In this document: piece after piece, positions 1 through 12,100 of the stretch | Position numbering within the stretch: position 1 is the stretch's first letter | Layout: every line of letters begins with the position of its first letter | Assembly: GCA_963680875.1 (NCBI GenBank) | Contig: OY804580.1 | Coordinates: 111,107,534-111,171,533 of the forward strand | Direction: 5' to 3' | Length of the DNA stretch: 64,000 nucleotides | Origin: Bathymodiolus brooksi | Lineage: Eukaryota; Mollusca; Bivalvia; Mytilida; Modiolidae | Position numbers and translations under genes: made by a program | Notes under the pieces: model-generated | Told to the model about the DNA's origin: nothing | Databases searched by the model: none | What the model saw: only the letters and a program-made list of their open reading frames with translations

Positions 1-1962
1 AGAGTATCAGAGCATGTTCAGTGGTGGGTTACAGAGTGGAGAGTTTCAGAGCATGTTCAGTGGTGGGTTACAGAGTGGAGAGTATCAGAGCGTGTTCAGT
101 GGTGGGTTACAGAGCAGAGAGTGTTCAGTGGTGTGTTACAGAGTGGAGAGTATCAGAGCATGTTCTGTGGTGGGTTACAGAGTGGAGAGTATCAGAGGGT
201 GTTCAGTGGTGGGTTACAGAGTGGAGAGTATCAGAGCGTGTTCAGTGGTGGGTTACAGAGTGGAGAGTATCAGAGTGTGTTCAGTGGTGTGTTACAGAGT
301 GGAGAGTATCAGAGCGTGTTCAGTGGTGTGTTACAGAGTGGAGAGTATCAGCGTGTTCAGTGGTGGGTTACAGAGTGGAGAGTATCAGAGCGTGTTCAGT
401 GGTGGGTTACAAAGTGGAGAGTATCAGAGCGTGTTCAGTGGTGGGTTACAGAGTGGAGAGTATCAGAGCGTGTTCAGTGGTGGGTTACAGAGTGGAGAGT
501 ATCAGAGCATGTTCAGTGGTGGGTTACAGAGTGGAGAGTATCAGAGTGTGTTCAGTGGTGGGTTACAGAGTGGAGAGTATCAGAGCATGTTCAGTGGTGG
601 GTTACAGAGTGGAGAGTATCAGAGTGTGTTCTGTGGTGGGTTACAGAGTGGAGAGTATCAGAGCATGTTCAGTGGTGGGTTACAGAGTGGAGAGTATCAG
701 AGTGTGTTCAGTGGTGGGTTACAGAGTGGAGAGTATCAGTGTGTTCAGTGGTGTGTTACAGAGTGGAGAGTATCGGTGTGTTCAGTGGTGGGTTACAGAG
801 TGGAGAGTATCAGTGTGTTCAGTGGTGGGTTACAGAGTGGAGAGTATCAGAGTGTGTTCAGTGGTGGGTTACAGAGTGGAGAGTATCAGAGTGTGTTCTG
901 TGGTGGGTTACAGAGTGGAGAGTATCAGAGCATGTTCAGTGGTGGGTTACAGAGTGGAGAGTATCAGAGAGTGTGCAGTGGTCGGTTACAGAGTGGAGAG
1001 TATCAGAGCGTGTTCAGTGGTGGTTTACAGAGTGGAGAGTATCAGCGCATGTTCAGTGGTGGGTTACAGAGTGGAGAGTATCAGTGTGTTCAGTGGTGTG
1101 TTACAGAGTGGAGAGTATCAGTGTGTTCAGTGGTGGGTTACAGAGTGGAGAGTATCAGAGCGTGTTCAGTGGTGGGTTACAGAGTGGAGAGTATCAGAGC
1201 GTGTTCAGTGGTGGGTTACAGAGTGGAGAGTATCAGAGTGTGTTCAGTGGTGGGTTACAGATTGGAGAGTATCAGTGTGTTCAGTGGTGTGTTACAGAGT
1301 GGAGAGTATCAGTGTGTTCAGTGGTGGGTTACAGAGTGGAGAGTATCAGAGCATGTTCAGTGGTGTGTTACAGAGTGGAGAGTATCAGAGCGTATTCAGT
1401 GGTGGGTTACAGAGTGGAGAGTTTCGGAGCATGCTCTGTAGTGGGTTACAGAGTGGAGAGTATCAGAGCGTGTTCAGTGGTGGGTTACAGAGTGGAGAGT
1501 TTCGGAGCATGCTCTGTAGTGGGTTACAGAGTGGAGAGTATCAGAGCGTGTTCAGTGGTGGGTTACAGAGTGGAGAGTATCAGAGTGTGTTCAGTGGTGG
1601 ATTACAGAGTGGAGAGTATCAGAGCATGTTCTGTGGTGGGTTACAGAGTGGAGAGTATCAGAGCGTGTTCAGTGGTGGGTTACAGAGTGGAGAGTATCAG
1701 AGCATGTTCTGTGGTGGGTTACAGAGTGGAGAGTATCAGAGCGTGTTCAGTGGTGGGTTACATAGTGGAGAGTATCAGAGCATGTTCAGTGGTGGGTTAC
1801 AGAGTGGAGAGTATCAGAGCATGTTCAGTGGTGGGTTACAGAGTGGAGAGTATCGGAGCATGTTCTGTAGTGGGTTACAGAGTGGAGAGTATCAGAGCAT
1901 GTTCTGTGGTGGGTTACAGAGTGGAGAGTATCAGAGTATGTTCTGTGGTGGGTTACAGACTA
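1..1962. repeat. 39-bp minisatellite in a COQ5 intron (about 50 copies)
   Basis: The unit is 39 bases, built around GTGTTCAGTGGTGGGTTAC then AGAGTGGAGAGTATCAGAGC. Shorter 33-36-base variants occur (for example near 739 and 1080). Variants differ at a few positions (CATGTT/CGTGTT/TGTGTT, TTCAG/TTCTG). The unit length is a multiple of three and lacks stops in all three forward frames, so it gives long false reading frames. It ends at GGGTTACAGACTATGCAG, about 45 bases before the COQ5 exon, and begins before the window. Confidence 0.97.
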
Positions 1963-1992
1963 TGCAGGTATAGTTGTAATCTAATGTGTTAG

Positions 1993-3309
<1,317 letters not shown>

Positions 3310-3367
3310 TGCAAGATATTATTTATTATATATACATGTATAATTGCTTTATTAATTGCATGTGGAA

Positions 3368-3373
3368 ATTAAA
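3368..3373 (+). promoter_or_regulatory. Possible COQ5 polyadenylation signal ATTAAA
   Basis: ATTAAA lies about 60 bases after the COQ5 stop codon. It is the common variant signal; no canonical AATAAA is seen between it and the stop. Confidence 0.35.
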
Positions 3374-3816
3374 TTTACTTATTTGTTTATTCCAATTTAT
3401 GCAACAGACACAGGGAAAGACAACTCTTGGAAATCTGTGATTGGAGGTAATCTACAGCTAAATGCATTCTTCAACAACTGGATGCGAAATACTTGAAATA
3501 TGTTATGGTTAAAGTATGCTTGAGTTCTTGATCATATGAAGCAAACAAGTTGAAGTCATCACTTCTAAAGTTTTACAGTCACCATCAAGATCATGACTTA
3601 GTTAACCATTTCAGAATATCTGTGTCACAGGTGATCACGGATATCTTCCATTTGTGCAAGACACTATCCTCATCCTCCTTTCCTCTTTCATCTTTTTTTT
3701 AATTTATTTTTTCAAATAGTCAGATTTTATAATTCCCTTACATTGATATAGACAAGTAAGGAAATTGGATCTCTATGTGATATAATAATAATCATACAAA
3801 TCACATTCATGTTAGA

Positions 3817-4066
3817 GGCTGTCGTGGTCATGATCGTATGGTAGTTGGATTTACAACTAAATGTGCTATCAGTGCCTATCACCATGGAAGCTGTGAGTTC
3901 AAACCCTGTTCATGGCGAGGTGTACTTGATACAACATTATGTGATAAAGTTTTTCAGTGACTTACTGCAGGTCGGTGGTTTTCTCCAGGTACTCCTGTTT
4001 CCTCCACCAATAAAACTGATGCCATGATATAGCTGAAATATTGTTGAAAGTGGCATTAAAGACCTT
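3817..4066 (+). repeat. SINE-A copy between COQ5 and the CARD gene
   Basis: Nearly full length. It has the head GGCTGTCGTGGTCATGATCG with A-box-like TATGGTAGTTGG, a B-box-like GAGTTCAAACCC, and the tail GATATAGCTGAAATATTGTT with GGCATTAAAG. Confidence 0.85.
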
Positions 4067-4152
4067 AAAGCCAAACCAAACCATTCATGGTCAAATATAA
4101 ATCCATGAATTTTATTTTATTAAAATGTCACAAAAATAAATATTAATAAAGT

Positions 4153-4936
4153 AACAACTCAATCCAACAGACTGTTTAAAAGAGTTACAACTCAATCCAA
4201 CAGACTGTTTAAAAGAGTTACAACTCAATCCAACAGACTGTTTAAAAGAGTTACAACTCAATCCAACAGACTGTTTAACAGAGTTACAACTCAATCCAAC
4301 AGACTGTTTAAAAGAGTTACAACTCAATCCAACAGACTGTTTAAAAGAGTTACAACTCAATCCAACAGACTGTTTAACAGAGTTACAACTCAATCCAACA
4401 GACTGTTTAAAAGAGTTACAACTCAATCCAACAGACTGTTTAACAGAGTTACAACTCAATCCAACAGACTGTTTAAAAGAGTTACAACTCAATCCAACAG
4501 ACTGTTTAACAGAGTTACAACTCAATCCAACAGACTGTTTAAAAGAGTTACAACTCAATCCAACAGACTGTTTAACAGAGTTACAACTCAATCCAACAGA
4601 CTGTTTAACAGAGTTACAACTCAATCCAACAGACTGTTTAAAAGAGTTACAACTCAATCCAACAGACTGTTTAACAGAGTTACAACTCAATCCAACAGAC
4701 TGTTTAAAAGAGTTACAACTCAATCCAACAGACTGTTTAAAAGAGTTACAACTCAATCCAACAGACTGTTTAACAGAGTTACAACTCAATCCAACAGACT
4801 GTTTAACAGAGTTACAACTCAATCCAACAGACTGTTTAACAGAGTTACAACTCAATCCAACAGACTGTTTAACAGAGTTACAACTCAATCCAACAGACTG
4901 TTTAAAAGAGTTACAACTCAATCCAACAGACTGTTA
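4153..4936. repeat. 33-bp minisatellite just downstream of the CARD gene (about 24 copies)
   Basis: The unit is AACTCAATCCAACAGACTGT plus TTAAAAGAGTTAC (33 bases). The only common variation is TTTAAAAGAG versus TTTAACAGAG. On the - strand the unit reads open, giving a false 269-residue repeat protein. The array starts about 60 bases beyond the CARD gene stop, probably just past its transcript end. Confidence 0.97.
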
Positions 4937-4990
4937 AACACAATAATAGTGGAGTTATTGTTTCATATTAATACTGTCTGAAATTACTTA

Positions 4991-4996
4991 TTTATT
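4991..4996 (-). promoter_or_regulatory. Polyadenylation signal AATAAA abutting the CARD gene stop
   Basis: The - strand reads TGA then AATAAA with no gap. If used, the 3' untranslated region is only about 20-30 bases. Confidence 0.5.
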
Positions 4997-6175
4997 TCAA
5001 AAGTCTACAGAAACTGCATCTTTACAGATGAGGGGTAATTTTGTAGGCTGTGTCTTGCTAGCTATGTGAGATGTCAGCCTTTCAAACTCTACATTATTAT
5101 CTGTATGTAGTATTTTTGCCAGTTCAGAGTCTGTAATACTTGACAAACGCCGTGTAGACATCTTAGATCCTGTATCAGATTTGTTTGGGTATACGGATTC
5201 GACCTCAGGAAATTTAACCCTTGGTTCTGCAGGCAAACAATTGTCAGATTTATCCATAAAGGAAATATCAATGTCGTCCTGATCAGGTTCCACCAAATCT
5301 ACATCTGCAAGAGATCCACGTCGTGGATGTCGGTTTGGAAGTGTTGGATTACTGGCTATGTACTCATCGTAATTCTTGTAAGTCAACTCCATTTGGTACA
5401 TGGAATCGGGAGAAGATACAGGAGATGATATTACAATGGCACCTTTTGATGTTTTGTTTTCTGTGTTTTCGGACATTACTTGATTCGTCTGTATTTGTCT
5501 AAGCATCATGGTTTCTTTGATTAAATCTGTTATCTGGTCATCTTTCCAATCTAACTTCTTCTTCAGATGTTCAACTTCAACACGTACTGTTGCTACCATA
5601 TTCCCGAGATGTTTCATGTCTACGCCAGTATTTGGTTTATTTCTTATCTGCTGTTTCGCAGGTTTCCGTAAGATATCAACCAGTTTTTCTGTTTCTTTGT
5701 TGACTATAGACTTTGCCTTCTCGTCCCTTTCGAGATGTCTTTTTACAATATCAGAGAGAGGATCATTGTTATTTGTAGATTTTTTCAGCAAGGCTAAAAC
5801 TGTTTCACGTTCTGCTGCTTTACTTTCTACTGCATCTTGTTGTTCCTTTACTAAATCTAAAATTGTATGTACATTTTCTTCCAAACGTGACATTTTTACA
5901 TTTTCTTGGTCATAATCATATTCAGACTGATTTCCAGATAGAAATTGTTCAATAAGTGAATTTAAGCTTTTAATCTTTTCATTAAAAGAAACAAACTTCT
6001 CCCTTAATCGTAAAATAGAATTATTATTTGCAGAATTGAATCGTGCCTGTACGCTAAGTTCAGCTTTATACCGTTTCCTCGCTCCATCCCGTTCTCTTTC
6101 TAATGCTTCGATTTCCAATTCATTTTTCTTTACCTTTTCTTCTAGGGCTGTTAATTCATTTTTCAATGTGGAGAC
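4997..6175 (-). CDS. CARD gene exon 5 (coiled coils, C-terminal tail, stop)
   Basis: Acceptor TTAATTGACAG precedes 6175. A 392-codon frame runs from [13 protein letters not shown] to the stop TGA at 4999-4997. The first 230 residues are largely coiled coil; the last 150 are acidic and Ser/Pro-rich. There is no ATG at the beginning, consistent with an internal exon rather than a single-exon gene. Confidence 0.88.
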   Translation of the reverse strand, partial: VSTLKNELTALEEKVKKNELEIEALERERDGARKRYKAELSVQARFNSANNNSILRLREKFVSFNEKIKSLNSLIEQFLSGNQSEYDYDQENVKMSRLEENVHTILDLVKEQQDAVESKAAERETVLALLKKSTNNNDPLSDIVKRHLERDEKAKSIVNKETEKLVDILRKPAKQQIRNKPNTGVDMKHLGNMVATVRVEVEHLKKKLDWKDDQITDLIKETMMLRQIQTNQVMSENTENKTSKGAIVISSPVSSPDSMYQMELTYKNYDEYIASNPTLPNRHPRRGSLADVDLVEPDQDDIDISFMDKSDNCLPAEPRVKFPEVESVYPNKSDTGSKMSTRRLSSITDSELAKILHTDNNVEFERLTSHIASKTQPTKLPLICKDAVSVDF

Positions 6176-9100
6176 CTGTCAATTAAATATTTTAAACTTT
6201 TTACAAAGAAAACAGAATAAGCGAACACCCATTGGATCAAAATTTTTGACCATAATAGACAGGTGTTTGGATTATATAGGTTAGATTTACTAAGAGGTTT
6301 TGGGACTAAATTAGTTTGGTTTACACTGTATTGTAAATAATTTGATTGTTTCTCTGTGTGCGAAGTAAAATTGTGTATGACAGTTACAGGAGTAATACTA
6401 TATAATATGTTCTGCTTCTGCAAAGAACACAATTAAAATTTAGGTCAAATGTTGCATTTAGCAAAATTAACTATTATTAACTCTTTTGACATCAGATTGC
6501 TTACAAACCCATTGTGTATGTTTGTGCAGTTCTTCATGATCAAGAGCCATATTTTTTACAAAAATGTTTAAACAGACAGTCGATGCAAATTCTCCAATGT
6601 GAATTTTGATTAGATACCAAGAAATATGTAAGAAAACTAGAGTATTGGATTAACAGACAGACCTACAACGTCGCCTGAATAATAAGCGGAGGAGACCAAG
6701 AACATCGAACAAAAATTTATAGAGTACCGACATAACAGCGGACACATGTTGATAGTTTATCATTATTCAATGGGTGATGCTGGGAAATACTTCAGGAAAT
6801 GTCAAAAAAGGGAGGGGGAAACTGCATGTATATACTTGCTTTGTCCTGTGTTTGTTTGTGTTTAAAGTGTTTGTTTTCATGGTATGTATCATTTTTTCAG
6901 ACGGTGTATTTGTATTGTCACCCTTTTTTAGCAAAAAATGTAAATAGCCAGTATTGTTGAATGGTTGTAGCCATTTATAAAAAAATAAATATCGGATGCA
7001 ATGTAAGCCAAATACTTTGTATCCATACATTATGTCTGCAATCTTAAGATTCTTGAAAGTCATGAATTATGATATCATGGGTGTTCTAGCAGATTGCTTG
7101 CATAATTTAAATAGTGTTTCTTATAGAACAATAGAACAAAGAATATTTAATTTAACATTATAGTTAGATTTTGGTTTTATACATTATACATTGATTTCTT
7201 GCTTCAATTGTATTATTTATCAGTTTAAACCTGCCACTTTTTATTGACGTGCCTGTACCATGTCAGTGAGTGGTCATGTATTTGTGTGTTAATGATATCA
7301 ATTTTTAACTTTTTTTAGCGATTTTATTTATTGAATTTTGGAACTGTTCTGATAGTGTGGTATTATTTGGAACTGTACAGACTGCTGTATTTTGGAACTG
7401 TTCTGACAGTGTGATATTATTTGGAACTGTACAGACTGCTGTATTTTGGAACTGTTCTGACAGTGTGATATTATTTGGAACTGTACAGACTGCTGTATTT
7501 TGGAACTGTTCTGACAGTGTGATATTATTTGGAACTGTACAGACTGCTGTATTTTGGAACTGTTCTGACAGTGTGATATTATTTGGAACTGTACAGACTG
7601 CTGTATTTTGGAACTGTTCTGACAGTGTGATATTATTTGGAACTGTACAGACTGCTGTATTTTGGAACTGTTCTGACAGTGTGATATTATTTGGAACTGT
7701 ACAGACTGCTGTATTTTGGAACTGTTCTGACAGTGTGATATTATTTGGAACTGTACAGACTGCTGTATTTTGGAACTGTTCTGACAGTGTGATATTATTT
7801 GGAACTGTACAGACTGCTGTATTTTGGAACTGTTCTGACAGTGTGATATTATTTGGAACTGTACAGACTGCTGTATTTTGGAACTGTTCTGACAGTGTGA
7901 TATTATTTGGAACTGTACAGACTGCTGTATTTTGGAACTGTTCTGACAGTGTGATATTATTTGGAACTGTACAGACTGCTGTATTTTGGAACTGTTCTGA
8001 CAGTGTGATATTATTTGGAACTGTACAGACTGCTGTATTTTGGAACTGTTCTGACAGTGTGATATTATTTGGAACTGTCCAGACTGCTGTATTTTGGAAC
8101 TGTTCCGACAGTGTGGTATTATTTAGAACTGTACAGACTGCTGTATTTTGGAACTGTTCTGACAGTGTGATATTATTTGGAACTGTACAGACTGCTGTAT
8201 TTTGGAACTGTTTTGACAGTGTGGTATTATTTGGAACTGTACAGACTGCTGTATTTTGGAACTGTTCCGACAGTGTGGTATTATTTGGAACTGTACAGAC
8301 TGCTGTATTTTGGAACTGTTCCGACAGTGTGATATTATTAAGAACTGTTCCGACTGTGCTGTATTTTGGAACTGTTCCGACAGTGTGGTATTATTTGGAA
8401 CTGTACAGACTGCTGTATTTTGGAACTGTTCTGACAGTGTGATATTATTTGGAACTGTCCAGACTGCTGTATTTTGGAACTGTTCCGACAGTGTGGTATT
8501 ATTTAGAACTGTACAGACTGCTGTATTTTGGAACTGTTCTGACAGTGTGATATTATTTGGAACTGTACAGACTGCTGTATTTTGGAACTGTTTTGACAGT
8601 GTGGTATTATTTGGAACTGTACAGACTGCTGTATTTTGGAACTGTTCCGACAGTGTGGTATTATTTGGAACTGTACAGACTGCTGTATTTTGGAACTGTT
8701 CCGACAGTGTGATATTATTAAGAACTGTTCCGACTGTGCTGTATTTTGGAACTGTTCCGACAGTGTGGTATTATTTGGAACTGTACAGACTGCTGTATTT
8801 TGGAACTGTTCTGACAGTGTGGTATTATTTGGAACTGTACAGACTGCTGTATTTTGGAACTGTTCTGACAGTGTGGTATTATTTGGAACTGTCCAGACTG
8901 CTGTATTTTGGAATTGTTCCAACAGTGTGGTATTATTTGGATCTGTCCAGACTGTGCTGTATTTTGGAATTGTTCTGACAGTGTGGTATTATTTGGAACT
9001 GTCCAGACTGCCGTATTTTGGAACTGTTCCGACAGTGTGGTATTATTTGGAACTGTACAGACTGCTGTATTTTGGAACTGTTCTGACAGTGTGATATTAT

Positions 9101-12100
9101 TTGGAACTGTCCAGACTGCTGTATTTTGGAACTGTTCCGACAGTGTGGTATTATTTAGAACTGTACAGACTGCTGTATTTTGGAACTGTTCTGACAGTGT
9201 GATATTATTTGGAACTGTACAGACTGCTGTATTTTGGAACTGTTTTGACAGTGTGGTATTATTTGGAACTGTACAGACTGCTGTATTTTGGAACTGTTCC
9301 GACAGTGTGGTATTATTTGGAACTGTACAGACTGCTGTATTTTGGAACTGTTCCGACAGTGTGATATTATTAAGAACTGTTCCGACTGTGCTGTATTTTG
9401 GAACTGTTCCGACAGTGTGGTATTATTTGGAACTGTACAGACTGCTGTATTTTGGAACTGTTCTGACAGTGTGGTATTATTTGGAACTGTACAGACTGCT
9501 GTATTTTGGAACTGTTCTGACAGTGTGGTATTATTTGGAACTGTCCAGACTGCTGTATTTTGGAATTGTTCCAACAGTGTGGTATTATTTGGATCTGTCC
9601 AGACTGTGCTGTATTTTGGAATTGTTCTGACAGTGTGGTATTATTTGGAACTGTCCAGACTGCCGTATTTTGGAACTGTTCCGACAGTGTGGTATTTTTA
9701 GTTTTTGGTGTTATTACCTTACCTTGGCCATTATTTACCTGTGTTCTCTTGTTATCTAACTTAGCTCTCAGTTCTCTTTCTTGTAAGAAACTTGTCTTTT
9801 TGTTCTCTAAAACTTTAAACCGTTCTGTAGGATATCTATTCCAACATTTGGCAAGAGCCTTTTCCTTTATCTGTAATGATGCAGAGAAAGAATGTCGGTT
9901 TTATGCATTTTTTTAAGATTTAAGAAATTTGAATGAATGAATATTCCTTTATTCAATGCACGAACACAGAGATCCAAATCTCAAATATATTTTCGAGTGA
10001 TGGAACAGTCCAAAAACACACACAAAAAACAATAACAGTATTTAAGCACATAAAAAGAAAAAAAATACAAATAATACAAGTTAGGATTACATAATGAAAA
10101 CCTTTAAATTTGACATTATTTTTAAATTGTATTTTATTGTAGTTTTGATATTCAACACCATTACCTCAGAATATTAATAATTTACAAAGTCAAAGAAAAG
10201 TTGCACCCTTTCTGATTGTTTTACTATCACAATTGAAAACAAGATTTGTTGCCTTTTCTCAATTGCTATGTGCTTTTCTCTCGTATGGTCATTTACATTA
10301 ACTTTCCTTGTAATATTGTCAGCTTTGTAGTAGTTGATGACTTCAGTTGAAAAATACCATAAGGGTAGTCAGAAGTATTCCAAAGAAGAAAACATACCAT
10401 AAGGGTAGTCAGAAGCATTCCAAAGAAGAAAACATACCATAAGGGTAGTCAGAAGCATTCCAAAGAAGAAAACATACCATAAGGGTAGTCAGAAGTATTC
10501 CAAAGAAGAAAACATACCATAAGGGTAGTCAGAAGTATTCCAAAGAAGAAAACATACCATAAGGGTAGTCAGAAGTATTCCAAAGAAGAAAACATACCAT
10601 AAGGGTAGTCAGAAGTATTCCAAAGAAGAAAACATACCATAAGGGTAGTCAGAAGTATTCCAAAGAAGAAAACATACCATAAGGGTAGTCAGAAGTATTC
10701 CAAAGAAGAAAACATACCATAAGGGTAGTCAGAAGTATTCCAAAGAAGAAAACATACCATAAGGGTAGTCAGAAGTATTCCAAAGAAGAAAACATACCAT
10801 AAGGGTAGTCGGAAGTATTCCAAAGAAGAAAACATACCATAAGGGTAGTCAGAAGTATTCCAAAGAAGAAAACATACCATAAGGGTAGTCAGAAGTATTC
10901 CAAAGAAGAAAACATACCATAAGGGTAGTCGGAAGTATTCCAAAGAAGAAAACATACCATAAGGGTAGTCAGAAGTATTCCAAAGAAGAAAACATACCAT
11001 AAGGGTAGTCAGAAGTATTCCAAAGAAGAAAACATACCATAAGGGTAGTCAGAAGTATTCCAAAGAAGAAAACATACCATAAGGGTAGTCAGAAGTATTC
11101 CAAAGAAGAAAACATACCATAAGGGTAGTCAGAAGTATTCCAAAGAAGAAAACATACCATAAGGGTAGTCAGAAGTATTCCAAAGAAGAAAAATATACCA
11201 TAGGGGTAGTCAGAAGCATTCCAAAGAAGAAAGACAGACAATACAATGACCAAAATTGATATCAAGAAGGTAATCGGAAGCCTTAAATCGAAGGACAGAC
11301 AATACAATGAAAATTTAAAAGATGCCAAAGGGGTAATGAGAAGTCTTAAATGGACGAAGGACAGACAGTATATTGGACAAAAATACAAACACTGATCCAC
11401 AAAGCACTACACAGAGAACTAAAGATTGAGAAGCACCAAACACAGGACACTAACAACTGAGGTTGAACCGAAGTTAAACTCAGGTGCTTCGGAAGGGTAA
11501 ACGGTTCCTGCACGCTCCACTAGTAGTGTTTGTATAGTTTGTTGTATTAGATGTAAATTATGCTATGGTTGTCCGCGTGACCACTTTATTTCAGCTACCG
11601 ATATATCCTGGTGGTCACTTGATTGATACAGGAATCTAATCTCGTTGAGATTAGGATTCCGAAGAAATTTTCTGTCAGTTCTTCACAGACAGAAAATTTC
11701 TTCGGAATCCTAATCTCAACGAGATTAACAGGAATTCAGAGAAAATAATGTTTCGTAGATCATTGTTTGTCCTTTTTCTTTTAGCGCTGTATTGTCTGTT
11801 CTTCTATTTACGGACTGTGGTTACCTCTTTTGGTATCTTCAAATTTTGCTTAGATGTAAATCAAACTACCACGTGACCGTCGACCTTTGTATGGTTTGTT
11901 GTGTATAATTCCATTTCAAATACGTACCTTCGTTTCCAGGTATCTAATGAATTTAGATTTAGTGTCATCACTAACTTGAACGAATATAGATGGAAATTTA
12001 TTAAAGATGTCACTTGCTTGGATAATGCTGATTTCGTTATCTACAAGAAAATTCACAAGAACTCAATCAGTAATAAAAACAGGAAGAAAACTATTTTAGA

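Noticed and set aside
14..1992. Three overlapping + strand frames of 475-650 residues
   Set aside because: They are translations of the 39-bp minisatellite (a multiple of three without stops), in all three frames at once, inside a COQ5 intron.
4112..4921. 269-residue repeat protein on the - strand
   Set aside because: It is the 33-bp array read in one frame; no start context, splice sites or non-repeat sequence support a protein.
5508..5915. 135-residue + strand frame
   Set aside because: It is the antisense shadow of CARD gene exon 5.
7357..9916. Several repeat-rich frames of 118-361 residues on both strands
   Set aside because: They arise from the 54-bp array; overlapping frames on both strands carry the same units. 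The end near 9740-9870 is really CARD exon 4 on the other strand.
10689..11400. Hydrophobic repeat proteins on the - strand
   Set aside because: Produced by the 40-bp array and the adjoining R3 element (frame changes with each unit).
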